Of a stretch of 64,000 nt of DNA, positions 10,511-21,639 are shown in pieces (the stretch's first letter is position 1; each line of letters opens with the position of its first letter). Under the pieces are notes generated by a model. That model had not been told where the DNA came from. It saw nothing but the letters and a program-made list of their open reading frames with translations, and made no database searches. Source of the DNA: Leptobrachium leishanense (lineage: Eukaryota; Chordata; Amphibia; Anura; Megophryidae); the NCBI GenBank assembly GCA_009667805.1, contig CM019066.1:1984001-2048000 (forward strand), given 5' to 3'. The position numbers and the translations under genes are program-made.

Positions 10511-11262
10511 TGCCCCAGCTCATGGATTTGCCCCAGCTCACACATGGATATGCCCCAGCTCACACATGGATTTGCCCCAGCTCACACATGGATTTGCCCC
10601 AGCTCACACATGGATTTGCCCCAGCTCACACATGGATATGCCCCAGCTCACACATGGATATGCCCCCCAGCTCACACATGGATATTGCCCCCCAGCTTAT
10701 GGATATGCCCCCACAGCTCACACATGGGTATGCCCCCAGCTCATGGGTATGCCCCCACAGCTCACACATGGGTATGCCCCCAGCTCATGGATATGCCCCC
10801 CAGCTCACACATGGGTATGCCCCCCCAGCTCATGGATATGCCCCCCAGCTCACACATGGGTATGCCCCCAGCTCATGGATATGCCCCCCAGCTCACACAT
10901 GGGTATGCCCCCCCAGCTCACACATGGGTATGCCCCCAGCTCATGGATATGCCCCCCAGCTCACACATGGATATTGCCCCCAGCTCATGAATATGCCCCC
11001 ACAGCTCACACATGGGTATGCCCCCCAGCTCACACATGGGTATGCCCCCCAGCTCACACATGGATATTGCCCACAGCTCATGGATATGCCCCCACAGCTC
11101 ACATATGGGTATGCCCCCCAGCTCATGGATATGCCCCCACAGCTCACACATGGGTATGCCCCCAGCTCATGGATATGCCCCCCAGCTCACACATGGATAT
11201 TGCCCCCAGCTCATGGATATGCCCCCACAGCTCACACATGGGTATGCCCCCCAGCTCATGGA
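10511..11262 (+). repeat. AGCTCA minisatellite, array 1
   Basis: Units of about 20-25 bp, CCCCAGCTCACACATGGATAT or the shorter CCCCCAGCTCATGGATATG, alternate irregularly with GG(G/A)TATG variants. The same core makes arrays at 27935, 51588 (reverse), 55168, 59264 and 61138. Translated frames show repeats such as PQLTHGYA but no protein features. Confidence 0.9.
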
Positions 11263-11270
11263 TCCCCCCC

Positions 11271-11741
11271 GCGATGATACTTACCTTCCTGGGCGACGCC
11301 GGGAATGTCTCCGCGCGTGCGCTCGTTGGAAGGACCCCAGCCGCGACCACGTGGGACCATGTGATCGCAGCTGGGGTCCTTCCAACGAGCGCACGCGGGG
11401 AAACTTTCCTGGCGTCGCTCAGGAAGGTAAGTATCATCGCGGAGAGCAGCTGCAGGGCCTGTCCAAATGCTCTATCGGCATTCGGACAGGCCCTGCAGCT
11501 GCTCACTGTGTTCATACTTACCTTCCTGGGCGACGCCGGGAAAGTTTCTGTGCGCGCGCTCATTGGAAGGACCCCAGCCGGGATCACATGGTCCCACGTC
11601 GTCGCGGCTGGGGTCCTTCCAACGAGCGCACGCGCGGAGACATTCCCGGCGTCGCTCAGGAACATAAATATTGCGGTGAGCAGCTCCAGGGGCGGCTGTC
11701 CAAATGCCGATAGAGCATTCGGACAGCCGCCGCAGCCCCTC
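11271..11741. repeat. Four GC-rich hairpins as a tandem of two ~240-bp units
   Basis: Palindromes lie at 11271-11440, 11444-11504, 11513-11670 and 11678-11741; the last two repeat the first two. The first is bounded by TACTTACCT (11278-11286) and its complement AGGTAAGTA (11425-11433), i.e. splice-donor sequences facing outward. The third keeps the left donor, but its right edge has decayed to AGGAACATAA. The centre of the first contains the E-box-like CCACGTGG. Confidence 0.85.
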
Positions 11742-11879
11742 AGATGCCGGCAAGCCGGCTCAATGCCGGCTTCCGGTATCGGAAAAAATATCGGGGGTAC
11801 TGCACGAATACCAAGTACTCCTGCAGTACCCAGTATCGGCCCCGATACTAGTATCGGTATCGGTGCAACCCTACTTTAC

Positions 11880-12240
11880 ATGGTCGTATTTGGTATCATT
11901 GGAAAGGCTGGACTCTGACCTTTCCACTGACACCTCGCTCTGGTGCTGTGTACACAAAGACTCAGGGTTTTCAAGTACCCCCTACGATACTCGCAGCAGT
12001 GCGGAGGTTTAAGCTTTCAATGAACCAATGCATAGGAACGTATCTTGCTTTCGCCTTCAAACTTGCTGGCATCGTGTGAATGGGAAGGTGAATTAGTGCA
12101 GCATCAATGTTCATGTTATGATTGAAAAGTGAACAGTAGTGCTGCATTATAAAACAAAAATGTATGTTAATTTTTCAAATTTATTTGTATACATAACCTG
12201 GTCATGTTTAGCATTATTGGAAATGTCATGCTCTGGCCTT
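11880..12240. repeat. Old interspersed repeat (family R), two pieces
   Basis: TGGTCGTATTTGGTATCATT at 11881 and CTGGTCATGTTTAGCATTAT at 12200 are diverged copies of the family-R motif. Between them, GGGAAGGTGAATTAGTGCAG near 12081 matches the second family-R block. The host hAT at 10324 inserted into the first. Confidence 0.45.
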
Positions 12241-13180
12241 TCAAATGACACCAAGCATGGCCCTCTAGCTTCCAAAGGACCCCTCTTTCTCCATCATAGG
12301 GATTTCCATAGGGGATTCCTTTGGCAGCTATGGGGGAATTCCCTTTCTGACACCATAGTGCCGATGCGCGATGATGTCAGTGGGTGAGGGGAGGCAACGG
12401 TGGCAAGGTTGACATCCAAGATGTCAGCCCCTCCGGGAGAAGTCCAATTGGTGTCGGATTGCGGTACTGGCACCTAAGGGGTAAATAGGGCATTGCTGGA
12501 AAGGTCAGACCTTTCCAGTGATGCCTCTTATTTTTGTATCTCTTACAGATGGGGAGATAGAGGGGTCCAACGGATCCCCCCCTTTCCTTCATGCACTGTC
12601 GGTTTTGCCGGGGGCAGCGCTGAAAATTACATCATTGCGCACCTGGTGGGGTGCCACGGGATGGTCTGACTTTACTGCGGAGACCTGATTTAGACTAACA
12701 AATAAAAACTATTGGTGGGTGGCACATGAAAGGTGTTTTCCTGCATTGTGAAAGGTTTTGCATATTCCAAGGCAGCTCTTTTCATGCAGAGGTGGGAGCA
12801 GTTTATCAGTGGTTTGCCCCAGTGCTATTATAGCTGTGTTTTCTCATTTAAGAACATGAAAAATACAGAGGTTACATATGTAATTTGTCCATGGGCGGAT
12901 TCATTTTCTTTTCAATTGATCAAATCTTTGCATGGAAATTCTCATGGAGGGGGTGTCTATCGGGGTGTTTATTTTTGACCATCAGTGTGGGGGTCTGTGT
13001 GTGATAAACGGTGGAATATAAGTAGCTGTGACATTTAAAGTGTCTAGGGACCCCACAAAATTTTCTTGCCTGTGGTCCTGTAAATAATAGGGGTGACTTT
13101 GCACACACCTCAAACATATCGGACCTCTAAAAGAAAGAAATTATTAGGAATAAAAATGCTACCCCCTCCAATCTGTCACC
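12241..13180. other. No gene; GC-rich repeat fragment at about 12300-12640
   Basis: The part near 12300-12640 shares vocabulary with 53500-53960 (GGGATTCCTTTGG, CATCTTGGATG-like, ATTACATCATTGC), suggesting diverged copies of one repeat. The remainder is AT-rich and unremarkable. Confidence 0.35.
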
Positions 13181-13512
13181 CTAGGCTCGGGCCTAGTTAG
13201 TCTACGCAAGAATACACCCCAGCTGCAGGGTCTTGCGGTTAAGGGGGACCTAGAGATAGGGGTCCATGCCTTCAGAGTGCTGTAGCCATCTTCAAATGTC
13301 CCAGAGGTCCAAGATAAGATGATTTCATCCATATATTAATGACTGCTGGCCACATCAGGTATTATAGGAGAATTTCTAGTGGTGTTTATTTGTAATCCTC
13401 CTGCCTGACTGATGCATACAATTCTTATTTTCTCTAACACCTTGCAACCTCAAGTTAAAGATGTTATTTTTAATCAGTCGAAGCTCCGTGACTGAATGCG
13501 TCATATATTTAA
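13181..13512. other. No feature seen except repeat-like CCTAGGCTCGGGCCTAG
   Basis: The short GC-rich phrase near 13190 resembles GGCCTAGGCC-type repeat text at 62717-62745. Nothing else can be supported. Confidence 0.3.
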
Positions 13513-13708
13513 CGCAAAAACAGCATAAATAAATTCCAAGAACCCATGTATTAAATCAAAAGTGGATTTATTCCAGCACCAACAAGGATGACGTTTCGAC
13601 CAGAACTGGTCTTTGTCAAGTTCTGGTCGAAACGTCGTCCTTGTTGGTGCTGGAATAAATCCACTTTTGATTTAATACATGGGTTCTTGGAATTTATTTA
13701 TGCTGTTT
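13513..13708. repeat. Near-perfect 196-bp palindrome with hammerhead-like centre
   Basis: The arms run from ACAGCATAAATAAATTCC to its complement, about 95 bp each, with very few mismatches. At the centre, on either strand, TTGACAA, AGACCAG-TT-CTGGTC, GAAAC follow in order, the layout of a hammerhead with a decayed first core block (CTGANGA expected). It is probably a retroposed Penelope tail in head-to-head form. Confidence 0.8.
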
Positions 13709-14399
13709 TGAATTTGGAATCGTGGAGCAAGGATTTCCTTCCTTTTTTGCCCATCTTTTCGTGAGTAGCATCTGGGTTTTATTGTCTACAATATATTTAA
13801 CGCCGACATTTATAGAGGAATGTCACTTCATTTGTGTCTTCTCTCTTTCCTCCGGCTTCAAGCTGGAAAACCCTAATGGTTAAAACCCTTTACCGCATGC
13901 CGACTCACACATAACCTCGATTTATGATCCGAGCTCTGTAGAACATGGAGTTTGGTGAGCAGTGTGTAATAATAGTAATAAAAATATATTACTACTGGCA
14001 ATTTGCTGTATCTGGAACAAAAATCTATAATAATCTTTCTACCGTATCAGAAAATAAAACATTGGGGCATGGGTATTGTGTCACTTAAAGGGGTTTTCTA
14101 TTAGAATAAATTTATGGTACCATTGAACACGTCTACCATTTGCACCACAATTCTCTTGAAATCTCTGGATAGGCCTGAAAAATATTTAATTTCTAAACCT
14201 TTTCAGTTGAATAAATTTTGATTTGTTTGCATAGATCTTTTCAATAGTGCATAGCAGCAGTATGGGACAGGTGTGTATTTTCCCGCTCGAGGACAGGAAA
14301 CTAGCTCACAAGAAATAAATGTAACGGTTAAGGATATATCCACTGCTCCTGCCAAAGGTGGACTACTTGTTTATCTCTGTGGTAGGTTATCCATTCGGC
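13709..14399. other. No feature seen
   Basis: AT-rich sequence without coding signal, terminal repeats or tandem repeats that I could support. Confidence 0.3.
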
Positions 14400-15600
14400 A
14401 TAGCATAGGATAGAGTAGAGGTAACACCACTGCTCCATAACCATGGAGATCCAGGGTCGAATCCTGGAGACATCACCTCTCCAGTAAGTGTCCTTGGGCA
14501 AGACGCCTAAAGGTACATACTTGCCCTACCACACAATGGGCCCTATTACACTCCTAACGGTAGTGCTCATATGGGTGAGCACTACTGTTAGCTGCGGTAT
14601 CTACTGCATATTACAATCCATACGCGTTCAAAAACCCGTTTGCATTTGGTACCTTGCGTTTTGCAGCGCGAGGTTAGTGTACTTTGCGCTCCCTATACTT
14701 AACATGGGGAGCGCAAAGTTTTAATCAGCGCTGGAATTGCAAAGTCCCAGCGCTGATTAACGTCTGGCTCTGGTTAGCGAAAAGTTAACCAGAGCCAGAA
14801 CCTGGTGTTAACGGACTCCACTTCTGCAGAATCTGTTAACACCAGGCAAAAAAATATAAAAAAAACAGAAAGCATACTCACCCTCTATCCCGCGGCGAGG
14901 ACCACGGCTCCGGCCGGCGGGAGCAGGGAAAGACTGGGGGGAAAGTCCCCCCAGTCTCTCCCTGCGTATCACTACGCCGACCGGCGAGGCGAGATCCGGC
15001 TTGTCATGTGACCGGCAGGGGGGAGCTCAATGCTGCCGCACGCATCCCGGGACATAGCAGGCGCAAATAATGCAGGCAGCATTTTTTGCGCCTGCATTGT
15101 AATCCCCCATTAGAACGGAGGCAGTAGGGGGAAAACTGCGGGCGCTGTTTTTTCTCCCTACCGCCCCCATTTTAGCGCGGGGATTGTAATAGAGCCCAAT
15201 ATCAGCTGTGGAGTCCAGTAGTAACGTCTCTACTCTTTGACCGTGGAGAAACAAGTCAAAATCCCGTTCAGCACATCCCTCCAATACAACTGTGGAGAAG
15301 TCTCGACTTTACGAGAAGCAGGATCAACCTGACCACCAGGTCGCCGATCTACAATTATGGAAACTCGACTTGATCGCACTCAGAAGACGCCACCAGCAAA
15401 TGTCCTTGGGCAAGACACCTAACGATATGGCTGCGCCTACTTCATCTCATAGATTGTAAGTTTGAGAACAGGGACCCCCTGAATCAGGCCATATCATCCA
15501 TGTGTGGTATTCTAATGTATCAACCCCTTGTACGCTGATCTTGTAAAGCGCTGCGGAATTTGTGGCGCTATATAAAGGATAATAATAATAATATTTAATA
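14400..15600 (+). repeat. tRNA-headed SINE(s) with L2-like tail, split by a MITE
   Basis: The B-box-like GGTCGAATCC at 14455-14464 sits in CCAGGGTCGAATCCTGG, followed by GTCCTTGGGCAAGACGCCTA, a SINE body phrase that recurs at 15401. The right end (TTGTAAAGCGCTGCGGAATT, then TAATAATAATA) matches the 3' end of L2-type LINEs, which mobilise such SINEs. The middle is occupied by the element at 14538-15197. Whether this is one SINE or two is unclear. It is not a functional tRNA gene, since no cloverleaf is supported. Confidence 0.55.
14538..15197. mobile_element. MITE with GGGCYCTATTACA ends and possible 3-bp duplication
   Basis: GGGCCCTATTACA at the left is answered by TGTAATAGAGCCC at the right, and AAT flanks both sides (14535-14537, 15198-15200). 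The interior has further inverted repeats (GCGCTCCC.., CAGCGCTGATTAA, TTAACCAGAGCC) and a GC-rich part with CATGTGACCGG. Non-coding. Confidence 0.65.
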
Positions 15601-15960
15601 TACCAGAACACAGTTATTCTGCACACCGCATAAAGAAAGGGTGCAAAATCTAAAAACGATGCTTCCCAAAAAACCTCTAACCGTAATTCTAAAGAAATAT
15701 AAGAAATGCACACCGATTGCAGAAAAACAATCCAATTTTATTAAACACAAAAAAGAATAAATAAATATATACATGTTACAGGGAACAAAAGTCATGTATG
15801 AGCTAAATCCTATATCAAAGAGCCAGCAGAGTATATAACTCACTCAAGTACATAAGGTATTAAATAGACCAGACGACCGCTCCCACCTATGTAAAGCATA
15901 AATCAAACAAGCAAAACAAAAGAATAAACCAAAACACAGGGATAGAAATCCCCTATATTA
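15601..15960. other. AT-rich stretch, no gene
   Basis: Non-coding sequence between the L2-like tail and the inverted repeat at 15961. It may be further Penelope-tail sequence, but I cannot show it. Confidence 0.3.
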
Positions 15961-16274
15961 CACCTGGTTAAAGCGAGAAGAGAGCGGCTCAAAAACACCC
16001 CCAATGTTTCGACTTTAACATGTGATTTGGACGCGTGCACATGATATACTTATCGACACGGGAGAACATGACCTCATCAGGGCAAGACTCCTGTTGCCGG
16101 CTGCGGCGGCCGCCGTTATGCTTATGGATTTCACCTGTGCATATTGAGAGTTCCCCTTGAAGACCACAGGTATGTATACACATATTGGGCATGCAAATGA
16201 AGTTTATCCCTTGACAAAGACTGTTAAAGTCAAACCGTTGGGGTGGTCTGCTCTCTTCTCGCTTTAACCAGGTG
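15961..16274. repeat. Inverted repeat with hammerhead-like remnants in both arms
   Basis: CACCTGGTTAAAGCGAGAAG at 15961 is mirrored by CTTCTCGCTTTAACCAGGTG ending at 16274, with a loop of about 190 bp. In the right arm CCC, TTGACAA, AGAC...GTC, AAAC, CGTTGGGG repeats the decayed hammerhead layout seen at 9780 and 13600. Confidence 0.6.
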
Positions 16275-16337
16275 CCAGGTTTATTCTTTTCATTTGCAGC
16301 AAAAAGTATTTTTATTAATTTATTTTTTAGAATTTTA

Positions 16338-16761
16338 GGCTAGGGTCAAACGAACGCATTTTTTGCGTCGTCCATAAAAAAGTGCGTCCGAACGCATTGA
16401 CGTGTTTTTTCACGGAATGCGCGAAAATGGTCATACGATGCGCATTTTCGTGCGTGATTTTTTACGGATCGCTAATAAAACACTTTTGTGTCTGGACGTT
16501 ATGTTGGCCAGACATTAGCAGCGTCTGACCTCTCCTAATCACGCACACATGCCGCTAGCGGACGCAGCGCACTATGTACGTCAGTACTAGCGGTTCTGTG
16601 TTCTCGAAAAATGCATTCGTTTGCCGCTTGCGTTGCGCCGCCGCACTTTCCTGCGGCCGTACTTCGTATATTGGCCGTCATTGTCCGTCATTTGCTGCTA
16701 CTGCGGCCGTGATTAAATGCGCCTAAACGCACGTTAAAAATGCGTTAGTCTGACCCCAGCC
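16338..16761 (+). mobile_element. TTA-target MITE, family A1
   Basis: It starts GGCTAGGGTCAAAC and ends GTCTGACCCCAGCC, with TTA on both sides (16335-16337, 16762-16764). It is CpG-rich and non-coding, and diverged from the 25627 copy. Confidence 0.8.
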
Positions 16762-16799
16762 TTATAGGCATTTTTCTGGATTTTTTTCGGCAAAATTTT

Positions 16800-17280
16800 T
16801 GTTTCCATAACAGACCTTTTTATTGTTATTCATAGGACATTGTTTATTATTTTCATGCATTATTTTTGTTTAAAATGCCTTTTAAAAATTGAGGGGTTTT
16901 TTGTTTTATCTTTTTACCCCTGTTCGGTGGCTTGTCGAGTTTTTTCGGCGGCGTTCGGTAGTCTATTCTGCGGAGCATTCGGCAGTTTATTGGTGGCATT
17001 TGGCAGTTTTTCAGCGGCGTTCGTGGTTTATTGGATGCGTTCAGAGTGTTTATCGACAGTTTGTTCAGTGGTCGGCGGCTGCGTTCGGTGGGGTGATCAA
17101 CGGTGTTCGGCGGATCCATTCAGCGCACTTCGGGGACCCTGCGGTGAATTCTGAATTCACAGCAGGGTCGGCGAATTCAGGTCACAGAAGTGCACCGAAT
17201 GAAAGAGTACCGAAATTTCAGTGCACTTTCAATAACACCTTTTAGTCTATGAAGTTCGGTATTACCGGCTGACCGGAGCA
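16800..17280. repeat. Diverged copy of the CAGGGTTATCC element family
   Basis: Runs of TTCGGYGG text, CACTTCGGGGACCCTGCGGT and AACAGACCTTTTTATTGTTATTC correspond to the interior of the elements at 38206 and 43759. No intact termini. Confidence 0.45.
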
Positions 17281-17904
17281 GGGGGTCATTGGTTATTTTC
17301 TGTCAATCTATATATCATTTTTATCATTAGTTATGATGCTCTATTTTAAGTGAAAACACTTTTTTTTTCACATTTTACAATGCATCTCCTGTCATCCTGA
17401 CTGTTAATATATACTGTATATGCTATGTGTGCGGTGAGCCCATTTCAGAATTAAGCCTAGTTTTGTGCGGCATGAGGGGGCCATAAAACACAGTAAAATA
17501 TCTTGCTATGTAAAACCTCAGCAGCAAATTTCACGGCGTATTAAATTATGTCTGATTATATGTTTAAACACTCCCTAGAGACCCAGCCTAGCACTTGAAA
17601 TATAACAAATCCAATAATTTATTTGTAGGCAGCAAGCTACGGCCGCGATTCTACCAGCACAGCCTGAGGACAATATATCACCCGATATCCACTGAGAACG
17701 TATATCTACTGGACGTGTTATCTCCTGCTGCCAATGGATGCCACCTCACATCAAACAGTATCCAGTAAGAGGCATTAGTGGTTTTAAAGTAAGACTTATT
17801 AGTGCTAGGGCTCTTTTTCTGGTGTAAACGTAACCAGAGCTGTTGTAACTTAGCAACGCCATAAATTTCAATGACTCTAGGCAGTTTACAACAGTTACAG
17901 CTAC
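17281..17904. other. No gene seen; short inverted-repeat text near 17812-17900
   Basis: AACCAGAGCTGTTGTAACTT and its near complement CAGTTTACAACAGTTA occur 50 bp apart and recur within 60815-60912. Otherwise nothing. Confidence 0.35.
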
Positions 17905-18140
17905 AAGTATTTATAAAGCGCCAAACAAATTCCTTAGCGCTGTACAATAGGAGAAACAGAGTAACAAATATACATACACGTTACACACACGAAACAGAAG
18001 GAGGAAGGACCCGGCTCGAGAGCTTACAATCTCAGAGGAGAGGGGGGACACACTAGATGAGGGTGAATAGGGTAAGTGAAGTGGTGGGCTGCAGGAGGGC
18101 TGAATGGGAAGAGGAGGAAATGACAGAAATGATGGGGCCA
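17905..18140 (-). repeat. L2-type LINE 3' end fragment
   Basis: On the minus strand, a segment with GAGATTGTAAGCTCTCGAG leads to TTGTACAGCGCTAAGGAATT and GGCGCTTTATAAATAC, the standard L2 3' tail also present at 29880-30010 and 56455-56520. No coding sequence remains. Confidence 0.65.
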
Positions 18141-18252
18141 CCCCCGTAAACTTCCTCAACCTTTAACAGCTTTTCGCCCCCTTCCAAAACAAAAAAAAGG
18201 ACATAACACAGCAATAAAACTCACAGTAATGTGCGTTGTGCATGAGCGTATC

Positions 18253-18691
18253 TGTCACGTCTGGGGCTCAGAGGGGCCCCGGCACCCAGCAGCACCAACG
18301 ACAAGCCGGGTGCCAGGTGTTGCGCCGGCTCCCGGAACTCGCAAGGCTGGTCAGGAGGCGGGGCGCGGCATGATGACGCTCGCCCGCTGGGTTTAAATAC
18401 AGGCAGCGTGATCCGGCTCATCGCCCTGTCGTGGAGTTTGCTTCCCTCAGTGCTGAGTGTCTCCTGGCGATTCACTACTTGGTTGTTTTTCAGTCTCCAT
18501 TATTACTTGGCTTGTATGAGAACCACCCCCGTGTACCAGTCCTTGGCTATTCCTTGACCACACTAACTCTGATTGATTTTGGCTTATATGATAGATACCC
18601 CTTGTGTACCGTTTTGGCTAACCCTGACCACTCTAACAATGAGCGATTTGGGCTTGTGTTAGAATACATCCTTGTATAACGTCTGTGGCAA
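18253..18691 (+). mobile_element. Probable LTR fragment interrupted by a CR1 LINE
   Basis: It begins TGTCACGTCTGGGG and has a GC-rich upstream part, then a TATA-like GGTTTAAATACAGG near 18388 and a downstream CT-rich leader, the usual layout of a Ty3/gypsy-type LTR in this window. The CR1 at 18692 cuts it; some LTR sequence may continue past 19485. No second LTR or target duplication was found. Confidence 0.4.
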
Positions 18692-19396
18692 TTGAGTTTT
18701 AATGTGGATAAGTGCAAGATAATGCACCTGGGACGTAAAAACCCAAGGGCTGAATATAGAATATTTGATACAGTCCTAACCTTAACATCTGAGGAAAGGG
18801 ATTTAGGGGTTATTATTTCAGAGGATCTAAGGGTAAGTAGTCAATGTAATAGAGCAGCAGGAAATGCTGGCAGAATGCTTGGTTGTGTAGGGAGAGGTAT
18901 TAGCAGTAGGAAAAGGGAAGTGCTCATGCCACTGTACAGAGCACTGGTGAGACCTCACTTGGAGTACTGTGTGCAGTACTGGAGACCGTATCTACAGAAG
19001 GATATAGACATCTTAGAGAGAGTTCAGAGAAGGGCTACTAAAATGGTGTACGGCTTGAAAGAGTAAAGCTACCAGGAAAGGCTTAATGATCTTAACATGT
19101 ACAGCTTGGAAAAAAGACGAGACAGAGGAGATATGATAGAAACATTTAAATACGTAAAGGGAATCCACAAGGTAGAGGAAGGGAGTATATTTAAACGGAA
19201 ACAAAGTAGCAAAACAAGAGGACATAGTCTTAGATTAGAGGGGCAAAGGTTTAAAAGTAACATCAGGAAGCATTATTTTACTGAGAGGGTGGTGGATACA
19301 TGGAACAGCCTTCCAGTTGAAGTGGTAGAGACCAAAACAGTGATTGAATTTAAGCAGGCATGGGATAGGCATAAGGCTATCCTAAACAAAAGATAA
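18692..19396 (+). pseudogene. CR1-type LINE reverse transcriptase, C-terminal fragment
   Basis: The frame encodes the region after the RT catalytic centre: thumb-type sequence KDLGV-like (ERDLGVII), then ALVRPHLEYCVQYW, LERVQRRATKM, a TAA at 19064-19066, and in the same frame SLEKRRDRGD, then WNSLPVEVV. This order is characteristic of the CR1 clade. The YxDD block and everything upstream are missing, as usual for 5'-truncated CR1 copies. The untranslated tail ends in TTTCTATGTTTCTATG near 19480, matching the octamer-like CR1 terminus. One stop codon within otherwise open sequence implies a moderately young copy. Confidence 0.9.
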
Positions 19397-19515
19397 ATCC
19401 AGGTTAAATATCCATGTAATTGGGCAGACTAGATGGGCCGAAAGGTTCTTATCTGCCGACATTTTTCTATGTTTCTATGTCTGGCCTATTTCAGGTATAC
19501 CCTGTCCTATGTGTT

Positions 19516-19583
19516 GGTAAAACATTTCCCACTCGATGTTGGTAAAACATTTCCCACTTGTTGGTAAAACATTTCCCACTCGT
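19516..19583. repeat. Three-copy 23-bp tandem repeat
   Basis: GTTGGTAAAACATTTCCCAC occurs three times in a row with short variable joints. Possibly within the right part of the LTR-like sequence cut by the CR1. Confidence 0.8.
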
Positions 19584-20310
19584 TTGATAACAGTGTCTAG
19601 TAATCCTGTCCTGTGCATACCTGTACATATTTGTGTTTGTGTCCCTAAGCGGTAGTCAGTTTACCAACCAATTTAAGGATCGAAGGGGTAGATAGGGTAG
19701 AATTGGAGATTTTACACAGCTGCCTAGTGGAAACCTCAGTTTCGAGTATGTTTCGAGTTTGTTCTACAAAGTAATTAAAATGTTTATCTCTTTCCCCCTT
19801 GGAGGGATATTACAGGTTGCTGCAAAATGGGCTCTCTTTGATCTACATGATCAGGGTGGAAATTACCCATTTGGTCAAATGGAAGGTCCCTTGTTACCTC
19901 TCTGCAGGAGTCTGCAAGCCGTTCACACTTTGGAGCTCTTTGGCAGACTCCACGGCAACAACTTGTAAGTGATCACGTAGATCAAAGAAGAAATCATATC
20001 CTTTGATCACAGAGATGATTTTGGGGTGATGGATATTACAGCTGTGCATTAAAATTAAAGAAAAGAGTGAACTGAGCGTGCCCAGGCATGGGAATTCCTG
20101 GGAAATCTAGTGAGTGGGCTGTACAGTCTATGGGCTGTATTTTGAATGAGCTGGAAACTCTATATATTCTGAAATACGCCATGTGGCGGGGTTTTGTCCA
20201 CTTGGGGTTCATGTAAGAAGTGAGGATTTTGGCCCGTGGTTTCCAAACTCCAGCCCCAGGAGTCACAGATGTCCTTTAGCTTACTGACGTGTGAGTAGGT
20301 TCTGTGTTTT
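19584..20310. other. No feature seen
   Basis: Unique-looking sequence without a supported gene or repeat. The short open frames carry no recognisable domain. Confidence 0.3.
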
Positions 20311-20860
20311 TGTAACGTTGGGGGCTTCCAGCCCTACCTGTGTGCTTGAGGACAGCAAGTCTGATGCTGCTCGCTGACCACTGCCCAGTTTAAATGGAGA
20401 CAGGCAGGGAGGTGATTGCATGAGGTGTGGCTTGAGTGGGGGGCGTGGCCTGGTGAAGGTCTTTAAAAACCCTGAGTATAGTTTCAGAAGTTGCCAGATC
20501 GTGGTTATCCATACCTGAGCTCCTTGTACCTGACTGCTATATTGATTTAACCTGTTATTGACCTCTGCTTGTGTTCTGACCATTCTGCCTTCTGTTGCCC
20601 TAGACTATTTGCTTGTACTACGCTACTGCTCTGATACCGACCCGGCTATTCCATTTGACCATTCTGAACTCTGTATTCCTGATTCTGGCTCGGCTGACTC
20701 CTCTCCATATTGTTAACCCTTTTCTGTCTAGCTAGTTTACCTGGCCAATTCTAAGGACCAGACAGATAGGGATCATTCACAGCTACACTGTTGGTAGCTT
20801 CTGGGTTTTGTGGAGTGTTGGGGCTTAAGTACTGCGTGGTGGGATCCGGGAACCGTGACA
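20311..20860 (+). mobile_element. Solo LTR, Ty3/gypsy-like
   Basis: A 550-bp segment starts TGTAACG and ends CCGTGACA, with GTTTT duplicated exactly on both sides (20306-20310 and 20861-20865). TTTAAAAACC near 20461 is a plausible TATA box. No internal region: the product of LTR-LTR recombination. Superfamily by general resemblance only. Confidence 0.7.
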
Positions 20861-21639
20861 GTTTTAATCTATTAAATTTCTTGCTGTTTGTGTGTAAATC
20901 ATTAATTATCATATCTCTTTTTTCTGTAACTCAAATGCACTGTGATACATCATATTTTTGGTTTATCATAATAAATATAAAAATTATTAAGCTCTGCTTC
21001 TGCCTGATATTCGATCCACGCTATCTGAAGGATTGGATTATCATAGAGATTTGCCTTTGTTTAAGCTCGAGTCTATTAAACCGTGAGTTGTGGTGGGGTG
21101 CGTGACCAGAGTTTCAAACCGTCTCTGGGTCAGGCGGTAAGCCCCTTGGGTAAAAATGTTGGTTTGTGGTGGCAGTGTGACGAATAGAATAAGAAAAGTG
21201 GGTACAGGGATTGTGGGCAATGTAGTCAGGATTCCGGGTCGAGTGTAGACGGATACGGCGTTGCAACCCTGTTATCATTTCATCACGTTTGCATGCCTGT
21301 AGCGAGCGAAGGCGTTGCTGGGAAAGTTAGGCAAGCACGTGCGGGGGATTGTGGGCCGCGTAGGCATTAATTTGGGTCTAAGATAGACAGGTAGTGATTT
21401 GCTTAAGCCTGCGTTTCCCACGGCGCGACGCTCGTTTTTCGTGACACCATTCACCTGAAGGGAAATGGGCACAGGAATGAAGGTTTTAGAGTGAAAGAAG
21501 ATGAGACGTTCAGTTTTAGAGAGGTTGAGCAATAGGAAACAGGAAGTCATCCAGCTGGAGACAGCTGACAGACAACAGCTCTGGTTAACTTTACATTAGG
21601 GCAGGAATAGAGTCCATGGGAGGGTATTTAGCATACACC
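20861..21639. other. No feature seen
   Basis: No coding signal or bounded repeat could be supported. ACAACAGCTCTGGTTAACTT near 21577 resembles the palindromic text at 60815-60912. Confidence 0.3.

Larger units (their letters stand above)
10324..11873. mobile_element. hAT-type element carrying minisatellite and GC-rich hairpins
   Basis: The ends are TAGGGATGCACCGATACC and GGTATCGGTGCAACCCTA. CTTTACAT is duplicated exactly on both sides (10316-10323 and 11874-11881), giving a secure 8-bp hAT target duplication. Inside, after about 190 bp, lies a CCCCAGCTCACACATGG minisatellite, then four GC-rich palindromes. No transposase: a non-autonomous element with cargo. The long open frames across it are repeat artefacts. 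Confidence 0.9.

Noticed and set aside
10511..11262. CRISPR array
   Set aside because: No constant repeat with unique spacers: units are contiguous and irregular, there are no cas genes, and the context is eukaryotic.
10420..11918. Open frames of 233-450 codons across the AGCTCA minisatellite and hairpins
   Set aside because: They exist in several phases at once, consist of the repeat unit, run into inverted GC-rich hairpins, and show no domain or codon signal.
14420..14500. Functional tRNA gene
   Set aside because: A B-box-like word is present but no cloverleaf or acceptor stem; the context fits a SINE head.
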